DNA from: Synergistales bacterium Syner_01
GTDB lineage: Bacteria; Synergistota; Synergistia; Synergistales; Aminobacteriaceae
Direction: 5' to 3'
DNA length: 8,438 nucleotides
Assembly: GCA_001604435.1 (NCBI GenBank)
Contig: LVBO01000056.1
Coordinates: forward strand, 1 to 8,438
Positions 1 to 6,399 of the stretch are shown one piece after another. Every line of letters starts with the position of its first letter. The stretch's first letter is position 1. Under the pieces are notes generated by a model, which did no database searches, was not told where the DNA came from, and saw only the letters and a program-made list of their open reading frames with translations. The position numbers were made by a program, and so were the translations under genes.

Positions 1-133
1 CCTCCAGCAGAATCTTGGCTCCTAGCGCAGAGCCGCCCAGCAGCAGATCGAAGACCTCCTCGGGAATATCCTCGATTCCGTGCGTCCGATGTGTCAGGTC
101 GACCCGAAGCAGTTTACCCCAATACCCGTACAT
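1..133 (-). CDS. aor: Aldehyde:ferredoxin oxidoreductase family, N-terminus (partial, runs off left edge)
   Basis: Only the first 44 codons are in the window. The product starts MYGYWGKLLRVDL and continues through IPEEVFDLLLGGSALGAKILLE. This matches the very conserved N-terminus of the tungsten/molybdopterin aldehyde:ferredoxin oxidoreductase family (GK.LRVDLT ... GG.GLGAK.L). Family members are cytoplasmic and oxidise aldehydes to carboxylates while reducing ferredoxin. They bind a bis-pterin W/Mo cofactor and a 4Fe-4S cluster, but the residues for these lie outside the window, so activity and substrate cannot be judged. The ATG at 133 is supported by a textbook AGGAGG (141-146) seven bases upstream. 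One small departure is LGGSALGAK, where many members have GGRGLGAK. The gene follows a terminator and has its own candidate promoter, so it is probably not cotranscribed with the protease gene. Family assignment is strong; the subfamily (AOR, FOR, GOR, WOR) is undetermined. Confidence 0.85.
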   Translation of the reverse strand, partial: MYGYWGKLLRVDLTHRTHGIEDIPEEVFDLLLGGSALGAKILLE

Positions 134-180
134 TGCTCCACCTCCTGAAAATCGGTACAGTATGTTGGAACTCTATTAGA

Positions 181-191
181 TGAACAGTTCA
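181..191. promoter_or_regulatory. Short perfect palindrome upstream of aor
   Basis: TGAAC-A-GTTCA is an 11-bp dyad with a one-base centre, lying 48 bp before the aor start codon. It could be a weak regulator half-site pair or chance. No regulator family is recognised. Confidence 0.2.
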
Positions 192-212
192 ACAAACAAT
201 ATCAGTCTACAG

Positions 213-230
213 GCAAAGCCCTAACTTTGC
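213..230. promoter_or_regulatory. Inverted repeat GCAAAG-N6-CTTTGC, candidate operator or 5' hairpin for aor
   Basis: A perfect 6-bp inverted repeat with a 6-base spacer (CCCTAA on the plus strand) sits just downstream of the TATAAT box at 235-240. It would therefore cover the expected transcription start of aor. Read as DNA it has the size of a dimeric repressor or activator site; read as RNA it would be a small hairpin at the 5' end of the transcript. An alternative promoter, TTGCAA (227-232) with TAGACT (204-209) at 17-bp spacing on the minus strand, would overlap the same repeat. Confidence 0.35.
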
Positions 231-234
231 AACT

Positions 235-240
235 ATTATA
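235..240 (-). promoter_or_regulatory. aor: Candidate -10 box (TATAAT) for aor
   Basis: On the minus strand the hexamer is a perfect TATAAT, 101 bp before the aor ATG. No recognisable -35 box lies 16-18 bp upstream; that place is taken by the terminator stem and a palindrome. The promoter would therefore need an activator or be weak. An A-rich run directly precedes the box. The start site is not proven. Confidence 0.4.
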
Positions 241-242
241 TT

Positions 243-258
243 TTTTTCGTACGAAAAA
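243..258. promoter_or_regulatory. Perfect 16-bp palindrome TTTTTCGTACGAAAAA
   Basis: The sequence is exactly self-complementary over 16 bp, centred on CGTACG. It lies between the terminator stem and the TATAAT box, where a -35 element would be expected. Its right arm is also the T-tract of the protease terminator on the minus strand, so part of the symmetry may be incidental. The position still makes it a candidate operator for aor. Confidence 0.3.
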
Positions 259-285
259 GCCTCCGCAGGAAACACGGAGGCTTTT
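254..285 (-). terminator. Rho-independent terminator of the S8 protease gene
   Basis: A 7-bp GC-rich stem (GCCTCCG at 259-265 with CGGAGGC at 275-281) encloses a 9-base loop. It is extended by AAAA/TTTT pairs, and TTTTT follows on the minus strand. It begins about 60 bp after the protease stop codon. Flanking A and T runs would also give a weaker terminator on the plus strand. Confidence 0.85.
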
Positions 286-344
286 CAATGAATCTCTTCT
301 TGTTGCAATCAATACAGGTTCTTTTTTTCCGAATGTCCTGGAGC

Positions 345-3300
345 TCAGTCGCAGGGAGCTGCTGTTGCTCCTGCCGCCTTTTCCGTTTGCTTGTCCTGCT
401 GTACGGTCTCCGCAGGGCTCTCAGGTCCCGGAACCTCCGCCGCTTCTTTTGCCGCCTCTTCCACTACTGCTTCCTGCTCCGCTTCGGCAGCGGGTTCTTC
501 AGGTTTTGGCTCCTCCACAGCAACAGGCTCCACGGAAACAGGTTCAGCCTTCACTTCTTCGACCGCAGCTTCTTCGGACTTCGGTTCTTCAACCGCTACG
601 GGTTCTCCGGTGACAACCTCCTGAACTTCTTCGGCTGTCTCCTTCACTGCTTCCACGACCTCCGCAGCAACTTCCCGCGCAGCCTCTTCGGCAACTGCGG
701 ACTGCTCGGCCACCGCTTCCGTCACCGCTTCTTCGGCTTTCTCCGCAGGCTCTTCAGCTTTCGGCTCCTCCGCCGCGACAGGTTCCGCGGATGCAACCTC
801 TTCCTTCACTTCTTCAGCCGCGGGCTCTTCGACCTTCGGTTCCTCGGCCGCTACGGGCTCCTCGGCAGCGGGCTCTTCCTTCAGTTCTTCGACTGCCGGC
901 TCTTCGGACTTCGGCTCCTCCTCCACAGCAACAGGCTCCTCGGGAACAACCTCTTCCTTCACTTCTTCGACAGCAGCTTCTTCAGCCTTCGGTTCTTCTG
1001 CAGCTACCGGTTCCCCGGCGACAACCTCCTGAACTTCTTCGGCTGTCTCCTTCACTGCTTCCACAACCTCCGCAGCAACTTCCCGCGCAGCCTCTTCGGC
1101 AACTGTGGACTGCTCGGCCACCGCTTCCGTCACCGCTTCTTCGGCTTTCTCCGCAGGCTCTTCAGCTTTCGGCTCCCCCGCCGCGACAGGTTCCTCGGGA
1201 ACAGACTCTTCCTTCACTTCTTCAGCCGCGGACTCTTCAGCCTTCGGCTCCTCGGCCGCTACGGGCTCCTCGGGAACAGCCTCTTTCTTCACTTCTTCAA
1301 CTACAGGCTCTTCAGCCTTCGGTTCTTCGGCTGCTACTGGTTCTTCGGAAACAACTTCCTGAATCTCTTCGACCGTCTCCGTCACAGCTTCCACAACCTC
1401 AGCGGCAACTTCCTGCGCTGCCTCTTCAGCGACTGCGGACTGTACTGCCACCGCTTCCGTTACCGCTTCTTCGGGCTTCTCCGCAGGCTCTTCAGTTTTC
1501 GGCTCTTCCGCTACTATCGGTTCCTCGGCCGCCGCGGGCTCCTCGGGAACAGACTCTTCCTTCACTTCTTCAGCCGCGGACTCTTCAGCCTTCGGCTCCT
1601 CGGCCGCTACGGGTTCCTCGGGCGTCGCCGGTTCCTCAACAGCAGGTTCTTCAATTGCAGGCTCTTCTGCAGGTTGCGCATAGCTTCCCGTAACGGAGAC
1701 AAGCGAGTCCTTCGTTACTGAAACGACGACGTCGGCAGGGGTGTTCCAGCCTTCGATTTCACTGAAGGAGACGATGTACTCTCCGGCAGGCACTCCCTGA
1801 ACGACCTCGCCGCTCGCGTAGCTCCCTTCGCCGTTCAAACTCCACAAAGCTGTCTCCGGCCCCTCGATGACTGCGGAAACGGAACCTTTTTGCTGCGTGT
1901 AGACTGCGGAGACCGATGTCAACTCGTCTTTTACGACGAGCACCTTTTGATCCTCCGGTTTTTCCCAGCCTTCGACTCCGCCGAAGGCAACGACATAATC
2001 GCCTACGGGAAGCCCTTGAGCAACTTCGCCGCTTGCGTAGCTGCCTTCGCCGTTCAGACTCCAGAGTGCGTTCTGCGGACCTTCAATGACTGCCGACACT
2101 GAACCAGTGTGCTGTGCGTAGACTCCGGACACCGCCGTCATTCCGTCTTTTGCGACGGAGACATTCCGATCCTCCGGCTTCTCCCAGCCTTCAACAACAC
2201 TGAAGGAAACGACATATTCGCCGGTAGGCAGCCCCTGAACGACCTCGCCGCTCGCGTAGCTCCCTTCGCCGTTCAGGCTCCACAAAGCGCTCTCCGGCCC
2301 CTCGACGACCGTCGAAACGGAGCCGACGTGACGCGTGTAGGCACCGCTCGCCATGGCCGTCACATTTCGAAAAACAGTGACCGTTTGGTCATTCGGTTTC
2401 TCCCATCCGTCGGCTTCCGAGAAACTTACAGTATATTCTCCCACCGGAAGTTCCTGCGCAGCCTCTCCGCTGGCATGGGTTCCCTCGATTCCAGTGATAT
2501 TCCAGAATGCCTCCGAAGGGCCTTCGATATATACGGCGACAGCGCCAACATGCTGTGTATACACCCCCTCGAACGTTGCAGTCGCATTCTTCCCGACGAC
2601 AAGCTTCTGTTCGCGAGGTCTGTCCCAGCCTTGGCTCTTTGAAAACGTGACCGCGTATTCTCCGACGACGAGATCGTCGACGACGTCTTCGTTCGCGTAG
2701 TTTCCTTCGCCGTTCAGACTCCAGCGCGCATCTTCAGGCCCTTTGATCGTTATCTTTATGGAGCCTTTATGCTGTTCGTAGCTTCCGGAAATGGTCGATA
2801 AGGTGTCTTTCGTCACGGAAACCGTCTGATCGGCAGGCGTGTCCCAGTCGGCGATGTCGGAGAACGAAACCGTATGCTCGCCGACCACAACTTTGTCGAC
2901 GGACTGTCCGCTCTCGTAATTTCCCTCGCCGTCCAAGCTCCAGCGCGCTTCCGCCGGACCGTCGATCATCACCGTCACGGAGCCGAGATGACGCGTATAC
3001 CTTGGCTCCGCTTTCGCGAGCGTATCCTTCGCCACGGTGACCTGGAGGTCTTGGGGAGCGTCCCAACCCTCAACCTGCGAGAAGGAGAGTGTGTACGTCC
3101 CGACGGTTAGATCGTTCACTGTCTCGCCGCTTGTGTAACTCCCTTGGCCGTCCACGCTCCACCGGGCTTCTTCAGGACCGAAGAGTACGACCTGTACGCC
3201 CCCCTTATGCTGAACGAGCTCGACGTCGAGCTTTGCAACGGCGTTCTTCGTGACTTTGACAGTCTGTTCCGCCGGTTCGTCCCAATCCGCAAGGTCGATG

Positions 3301-6023
3301 AAAGAGACGGAATATTCTCCGACAACGAGATCTTCTATGATCTCTCCATCCTTGTACGCGCCTTCGCCGTTCAGTTTCCACCGCGCTCCCGCAGGGCCGT
3401 CGATCGCGACTTGCAACGAGCCCTTGTGCTGAACGTATGCTCCCTTTACTGACGCTTGCGCGTCTTTGGCAATTTCCACCGTGATGTCGGCGGGCTTGTC
3501 CCAATCGGTGATTTCGGAGAAAGAAACCGTATGTTTCCCGACAACGACGTCTTTCGCGCTCTCGCCGCTCGCGTAGCTCCCCTCGCCGTCCAGGCTCCAA
3601 CGCGCTTCGGCGGGACCGTCGATTTCAACGACGACGGAACCTCTGTGCTCGGCGTAGGACGCTTCAACGTGCGCAACCTCGTCTTTGACAACGGCAACGT
3701 TCATCTTCCCGGGAGAGTACCAGTTTGCAACGTCCGTGAAAACGACGGCATACCGACCGACCGGGAGACCCGCGCGGACTGCGCCGCTTTCGAAGAATCC
3801 CTCGATTCCATCGAGACTCCAGCGAGCGTCGGACGGTCCCGTGATGGCGACGGACAGCGAGCCGAGGTGCTTGGAATACGCCCTTGAGACTTCCACTGTT
3901 TCGTCGCGGACCACCGTCACAGAGACGGCGGCAGGATGGTCCCAATCCTGGACGGCCGAGAACGCTATGGTGTGTTCGCCGACCGGAACGTTCAAGGCTA
4001 TCTCGCCGCTCGTATAGAGCCCTTTTCCGTTCACGGTCCAGCTGGCCTCTTCGGGCCCCTCAAGCGTCACTTTTATCGATCCGACCTGATGGATATACTT
4101 TCCTTCCGCAACGACCGAGGCGCCTTTTGCTACGAGGACAAGAACATCTTGCGGCGTTTCCCAATCCTTTATCTTTGCAAAGCTCACCGTACGGTCGCCC
4201 ACGGGAACGTTTTCCACAGTCTCCCCGCTCGTATAGGACCCCTGGCCGTCGATGCTCCAACGCGCTTCCGGCGGTCCCTCGAACGTTACGGCGACGGAAC
4301 CGGTCTGGCGGGTGTAGGCCCCGGACACGGCGAGCGGCGCATTTCTGGGAACCGTTACGGACTGGGCCGCGGGAGCGTCCCATCCGGGGACTTCGGAGAA
4401 GGAAACGGTTCGCTTGCCGGCGACCTTCCCCAAGGTCTGGTCGCTTGTGTACTCGCCAGTCTTGTTCAGGCTCCAGCGCGCCTCCTCGGGTCCCTCGATG
4501 GTGACCCAAATGGACGCGTTCTGCTGGCGGTATTTTCCGGTCGCTTCGGCCTCGGTATCGGAAGCTACCGTTACTGCAATATTCGCAGGTTTGTTCCAGA
4601 GATCCGCGTCCGAGAAGGAAACCGTATGATTTCCTGCGGGAAGACCGGTCAGAAGCCGGCCGCTCGGGTAGCTTCCCTTTCCGTTCAGGCTCCAACGCGC
4701 CGATGCAGGACCTTCGATAAGCACTTTCAACGAGCCTCTCTCGTTCATTATCGCGGCGCCGATATTCAGTGAACCGCCCGACGCCACCTTGCCCGAGAGC
4801 GACTGATGCCCCGCAGCATACTCAAGAAGACGTGTTTTTATCTGCTCCGCCGTCAGCTCCGGCGATGCGGCCGCGAGAAGCGCGGCCGCGCCCGCGACAT
4901 GCGCGGAAGCAACCGACGTACCGTTGAAAGAAGCGTACGCTCCTCCCAAAGCCGTGCTCTTCACCTCGTAGCCCGGAGCGGCGATATCCACGGAGGGACC
5001 GAAATTGGAGAACTTCGCGAGCGCTCCGTTTTGTGCAATCGCCGCGACCGCCACCATCTCGGGGAACGCGAAAGCTGCGGGGTAGATCGTGTTTCCTTTA
5101 TATCCGCCGCCTGCGCTTGCTATGTTCTGGCCTTCGTTTCCTGCCGCGGCAACGAGGAGGACTCCCGCGTCCGAGAGGGACTTGCAGGCGATCGCCAGAG
5201 GATCGGCGCCGAGCTCTTCAACCGGAGAAGTCCATCCACCAAAAGCCATATTCGCGACCCGGATGTTGAGTCCTTTGCTTTTCTGCTCCAGCACGTAGTC
5301 GAGGCCGGCGATGACGTGCCCGTAACTTGCGGCGCCGTTTCCGTCAAGAACCTTGACCGCCAGCAGTTTGACGGTCCAGTTTATCCCCGCCGTGCCCAGT
5401 TCGTTGTTTCCCGCCGCGCCGATAATGCCGGCAAGATGCGTTCCGTGGCCGTTGTCGTCCATCGGATTCGCGGCGTTCGGCACGCTCACCAGGTTTCTTC
5501 CGAAGTTGCCGTCTTTGTCGCGCCCCATGTTGGCCGCCAAGTCCTCATGGTCATACTGAATTCCCGTATCGAGAAGCGCAACATAGATCTCCTCGCTGCC
5601 GGTGGATACCGTCCATGCTTCGGGTGCGCCGATATGCTTCATACCCTGGGAGGAAGAGAACTCGGGATCATTCGGCGTCCGGAGGATTTTAACGATGAAG
5701 TTCGGCGTCGCGCCCAGCACTCCGGGAATTTGGCGCACTTCGGCGAGCAGGTCGTCCACTGATTTGTCGTCCGCCTTGAGCTGAACGATATTCTTCCCCG
5801 TAGCGGCCGCGATCGCGCTATAGGTGCGAATCACCCGAGAGGAGGTCGCCTCGGCGATCTTGTTCGCCTGGCTCTCCACTTCGGAGGCGCCGCCGGGCGC
5901 TTCGAGAACAACGAGAACATCTCCCCGGACATATTCGCCGCTCGGCGCTTTCGGCTGGCCAAAGGCGGAGCCGGCACACAGGAACAGGAAGAGCAGGATC
6001 AACGCAAGTTTTGTTTTTTTCAT
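345..6023 (-). CDS. Giant exported subtilisin-like (S8) serine protease with 14 tandem repeats and acidic Pro/Glu/Ala tail
   Basis: 1892 residues. Residues 1-22 form a type I signal peptide (MKKTK, hydrophobic core, AFG before Gln23; no lipobox). Residues about 30-110 resemble a subtilase propeptide. The peptidase S8 domain spans about 113-425: Asp152 in LLDTGIQ, His193 in NGHGTHLAG, oxyanion Asn296 in AAAGNEG and Ser370 in GTSVASAHVAG. All key residues are present, so an active enzyme is expected; the usual Pro of GTSMAxPHVAG is Ala. Residues 430-1450 are 14 repeats of about 73 residues; 1451-1892 is a Glu/Pro/Ala/Val tail with no membrane anchor or LPxTG motif, and a Cys second from the end. 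An ATG at 6023 is preferred to upstream in-frame ATGs (6029, 6035, 6113): it starts a clean signal peptide and has GGTGA five bases upstream. Monocistronic, between its own promoter and terminator. The protease call is firm; substrate, processing and final location are unknown. Confidence 0.93.
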   Translation of the reverse strand: MKKTKLALILLFLFLCAGSAFGQPKAPSGEYVRGDVLVVLEAPGGASEVESQANKIAEATSSRVIRTYSAIAAATGKNIVQLKADDKSVDDLLAEVRQIPGVLGATPNFIVKILRTPNDPEFSSSQGMKHIGAPEAWTVSTGSEEIYVALLDTGIQYDHEDLAANMGRDKDGNFGRNLVSVPNAANPMDDNGHGTHLAGIIGAAGNNELGTAGINWTVKLLAVKVLDGNGAASYGHVIAGLDYVLEQKSKGLNIRVANMAFGGWTSPVEELGADPLAIACKSLSDAGVLLVAAAGNEGQNIASAGGGYKGNTIYPAAFAFPEMVAVAAIAQNGALAKFSNFGPSVDIAAPGYEVKSTALGGAYASFNGTSVASAHVAGAAALLAAASPELTAEQIKTRLLEYAAGHQSLSGKVASGGSLNIGAAIMNERGSLKVLIEGPASARWSLNGKGSYPSGRLLTGLPAGNHTVSFSDADLWNKPANIAVTVASDTEAEATGKYRQQNASIWVTIEGPEEARWSLNKTGEYTSDQTLGKVAGKRTVSFSEVPGWDAPAAQSVTVPRNAPLAVSGAYTRQTGSVAVTFEGPPEARWSIDGQGSYTSGETVENVPVGDRTVSFAKIKDWETPQDVLVLVAKGASVVAEGKYIHQVGSIKVTLEGPEEASWTVNGKGLYTSGEIALNVPVGEHTIAFSAVQDWDHPAAVSVTVVRDETVEVSRAYSKHLGSLSVAITGPSDARWSLDGIEGFFESGAVRAGLPVGRYAVVFTDVANWYSPGKMNVAVVKDEVAHVEASYAEHRGSVVVEIDGPAEARWSLDGEGSYASGESAKDVVVGKHTVSFSEITDWDKPADITVEIAKDAQASVKGAYVQHKGSLQVAIDGPAGARWKLNGEGAYKDGEIIEDLVVGEYSVSFIDLADWDEPAEQTVKVTKNAVAKLDVELVQHKGGVQVVLFGPEEARWSVDGQGSYTSGETVNDLTVGTYTLSFSQVEGWDAPQDLQVTVAKDTLAKAEPRYTRHLGSVTVMIDGPAEARWSLDGEGNYESGQSVDKVVVGEHTVSFSDIADWDTPADQTVSVTKDTLSTISGSYEQHKGSIKITIKGPEDARWSLNGEGNYANEDVVDDLVVGEYAVTFSKSQGWDRPREQKLVVGKNATATFEGVYTQHVGAVAVYIEGPSEAFWNITGIEGTHASGEAAQELPVGEYTVSFSEADGWEKPNDQTVTVFRNVTAMASGAYTRHVGSVSTVVEGPESALWSLNGEGSYASGEVVQGLPTGEYVVSFSVVEGWEKPEDRNVSVAKDGMTAVSGVYAQHTGSVSAVIEGPQNALWSLNGEGSYASGEVAQGLPVGDYVVAFGGVEGWEKPEDQKVLVVKDELTSVSAVYTQQKGSVSAVIEGPETALWSLNGEGSYASGEVVQGVPAGEYIVSFSEIEGWNTPADVVVSVTKDSLVSVTGSYAQPAEEPAIEEPAVEEPATPEEPVAAEEPKAEESAAEEVKEESVPEEPAAAEEPIVAEEPKTEEPAEKPEEAVTEAVAVQSAVAEEAAQEVAAEVVEAVTETVEEIQEVVSEEPVAAEEPKAEEPVVEEVKKEAVPEEPVAAEEPKAEESAAEEVKEESVPEEPVAAGEPKAEEPAEKAEEAVTEAVAEQSTVAEEAAREVAAEVVEAVKETAEEVQEVVAGEPVAAEEPKAEEAAVEEVKEEVVPEEPVAVEEEPKSEEPAVEELKEEPAAEEPVAAEEPKVEEPAAEEVKEEVASAEPVAAEEPKAEEPAEKAEEAVTEAVAEQSAVAEEAAREVAAEVVEAVKETAEEVQEVVTGEPVAVEEPKSEEAAVEEVKAEPVSVEPVAVEEPKPEEPAAEAEQEAVVEEAAKEAAEVPGPESPAETVQQDKQTEKAAGATAAPCD
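601..870 (-). repeat. Higher-order DNA duplication, copy A (partner at 1009-1278)
   Basis: Positions 601-791 match 1009-1199 with about six mismatches over 191 bp, by eye (for example CACGACC versus CACAACC). Clear but weaker similarity continues to about 870/1278 and also to the left. The period is 408 bp, or 136 codons, so the duplication keeps the reading frame. A third, more diverged copy of the core lies 330 bp further on, at 1350-1484. The near identity at synonymous sites indicates recent duplication or gene conversion. Confidence 0.85.
1009..1278 (-). repeat. Higher-order DNA duplication, copy B (partner at 601-870)
   Basis: This is the second copy of the 408-bp-period unit in the acidic tail. 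It contains a further nested duplication: 1193-1274 matches 1541-1622 with one mismatch by eye (offset 348 bp, also in frame). The tail therefore grew by several overlapping in-frame duplications. Confidence 0.85.
1674..4736 (-). repeat. Array of 14 tandem ~219-bp repeats encoding Trp-containing beta-type domains
   Basis: The units on the minus strand begin at 4736, 4517, 4301, 4082, 3863, 3641, 3422, 3203, 2984, 2765, 2546, 2324, 2105 and 1886. They are 72-74 codons long, with the last ending at 71. The unit pattern is GSv.V.I.GP..ARWSL.GeG.Y.SGE, then l.vGe.tVSFs, then .gW..P.d..V.V.kd and ..Y.qh. Two Trp residues, the GP turn and the Gly-rich loops are conserved. The pattern suggests small beta-sandwich modules similar in style to PEGA-like or carboxypeptidase-regulatory-like repeats; no family can be named for certain. 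The three units nearest the tail (2324-1674) are much more alike than the rest (WSLNGEGSYASGEV in all three), indicating recent expansion at that end. Units 5 and 11 carry a one-residue insertion after the first Gly (GIEG). Confidence 0.93.
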
Positions 6024-6028
6024 TCCCA

Positions 6029-6033
6029 TCACC
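6029..6033 (-). promoter_or_regulatory. Ribosome binding site that decides the protease start
   Basis: GGTGA on the minus strand ends five bases before the ATG at 6023. The in-frame ATGs at 6029 and 6035 lie inside or next to it, and have no comparable site of their own. Confidence 0.6.
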
Positions 6034-6061
6034 ATCCATTCGTGCTGTGATATAGATCGAA

Positions 6062-6202
6062 TCAAAACCTCGTCCAGAAAACAGACCGGACGCCGACAGA
6101 CACTCCCGGGCATTGTTCACCATCCCTGATCAGGAGCGATGAACTCGGAAAAGAAAAACGCCCTCCCAAGACTTCGAAAAACTCCTTCCTCGCAGTTTTC
6201 AT
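6062..6202 (-). CDS. Possible 46-residue leader ORF upstream of the protease
   Basis: ATG at 6202 is preceded directly by GGAAGGAGGAGG, the strongest Shine-Dalgarno sequence in the window and stronger than that of the protease itself. The frame runs 46 codons to TGA at 6062, 38 bases before the protease start. The product begins MKTARKEFFEVLGG, is moderately basic, has one Cys, ends VFWTRF and has no clear signal peptide or membrane segment. It resembles no family I know. It may be a translated leader peptide affecting expression of the protease, a real small protein, or a purine-rich stretch that looks like a start by chance. It is in a different frame from the protease. Confidence 0.3.
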   Translation of the reverse strand: MKTARKEFFEVLGGRFSFPSSSLLIRDGEQCPGVSVGVRSVFWTRF

Positions 6203-6219
6203 CCTCCTCCTTCCCCGAG

Positions 6220-6307
6220 AAAAAATGACCGTTGCAAACCAAAAGATGCATATCCGCTTTCGGCGGTTTTCAGAACACGGCTTTTCAGAGAGGCGTCTCC
6301 CCCTCGA
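6220..6307 (-). other. Potentially structured 5' leader of the protease mRNA
   Basis: Just after the predicted start site the minus strand can form a small hairpin (GGAGA/TCTCT). A larger element follows: GCCGT (6281-6277) pairs with ACGGT (6232-6228) and encloses either a CCGC-CGAAA-GCGG hairpin (6266-6254) or an AAACC/GGTTT pairing, which compete for the same CC. A TTTTTT run (6225-6220) comes right after. This layout could be an attenuator or regulatory RNA, but it does not match a riboswitch class I can recognise, and the helices are short. Confidence 0.25.
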
Positions 6308-6313
6308 CCTCTA

Positions 6314-6322
6314 ATTGTACCA
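6314..6322 (-). promoter_or_regulatory. Extended -10 promoter for the protease gene
   Basis: The minus strand reads TGG-TACAAT, a TGn extended -10 with five of six bases of TATAAT. No good -35 is visible at 16-18 bp, which is normal for extended -10 promoters. Transcription would start near 6308, giving a leader of about 285 nt. It lies just downstream of the citrate lyase terminator, where a new promoter is needed. Confidence 0.55.
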
Positions 6323-6370
6323 ACTTTTTGCTTTTGTAGAGTGCTTGATTTCGATATTTCAATGAAAAAC

Positions 6371-6399
6371 AAAAAAAAACTCCGCCGAAACGACGGAGT
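6371..6399 (-). terminator. Rho-independent terminator of the citrate lyase operon
   Basis: The stem ACTCCG (6379-6384) with CGGAGT (6394-6399) is extended inward by CG/CG across a C-A mismatch. On the minus strand it is followed by nine T, then G and five more T. It starts 38 bp after the citF stop codon. Confidence 0.92.

Larger units (their letters stand above)
345..1673 (-). repeat. Low-complexity acidic Glu/Pro/Ala/Val tail of the protease
   Basis: This part encodes residues 1451-1892. It alternates short Pro-rich motifs (EEPVAAEEPKAEE, AAEEVKEE, VPEEP) with three 45-residue, Pro-free, helix-favouring modules. These lie at 1350-1484, 1020-1154 and 612-746, which are residues 1514-1558, 1624-1668 and 1760-1804. 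Each module starts AEK and ends QEVV. The Pro-rich parts should be extended and the modules helical or coiled-coil, giving a stiff, highly negative stalk. The last stretch, after EVPGPESP, is less regular and ends in APCD. The codons make the coding strand strongly purine-rich (GAA/GAG/GCA), which also opens long spurious frames on the other strand. Confidence 0.85.

Noticed and set aside
345..1673. CRISPR array or variable-number noncoding tandem repeat
   Set aside because: The periods are multiples of three, there are no unique spacers, and the region is one open reading frame with protein-level constraint.
791..1693. Second long plus-strand frame (300 codons), rich in Pro/Leu/Arg
   Set aside because: Same cause: a low-complexity shadow of the purine-rich coding strand, with no plausible start signal or homology.
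288..1721. Plus-strand open frame of 477 codons opposite the protease tail
   Set aside because: It is the antisense of the repetitive Glu/Ala/Pro codons and gives a Phe/Leu/Arg/Gly-rich repetitive product with no recognisable domain. The minus-strand frame is one continuous protein across the same span.
3884..5762. Several plus-strand frames of 200-320 codons opposite the repeats and protease domain
   Set aside because: They follow the repeat period of the opposite strand, lack family signatures and lie opposite a gene with clear catalytic motifs.
6024..6113. Upstream in-frame start of the protease at 6113, adding 30 residues
   Set aside because: It would bury the signal peptide behind a non-hydrophobic extension. 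The ATG at 6023 has its own ribosome binding site and begins a normal signal peptide.
6220..6281. Cyclic-di-GMP (GEMM-I) riboswitch
   Set aside because: There is a C-GAAA-G loop next to AAACC, which recalls that class. The conserved GGGACGCAAAGCC-like segment and second helix are not there, so only a generic leader structure is reported.
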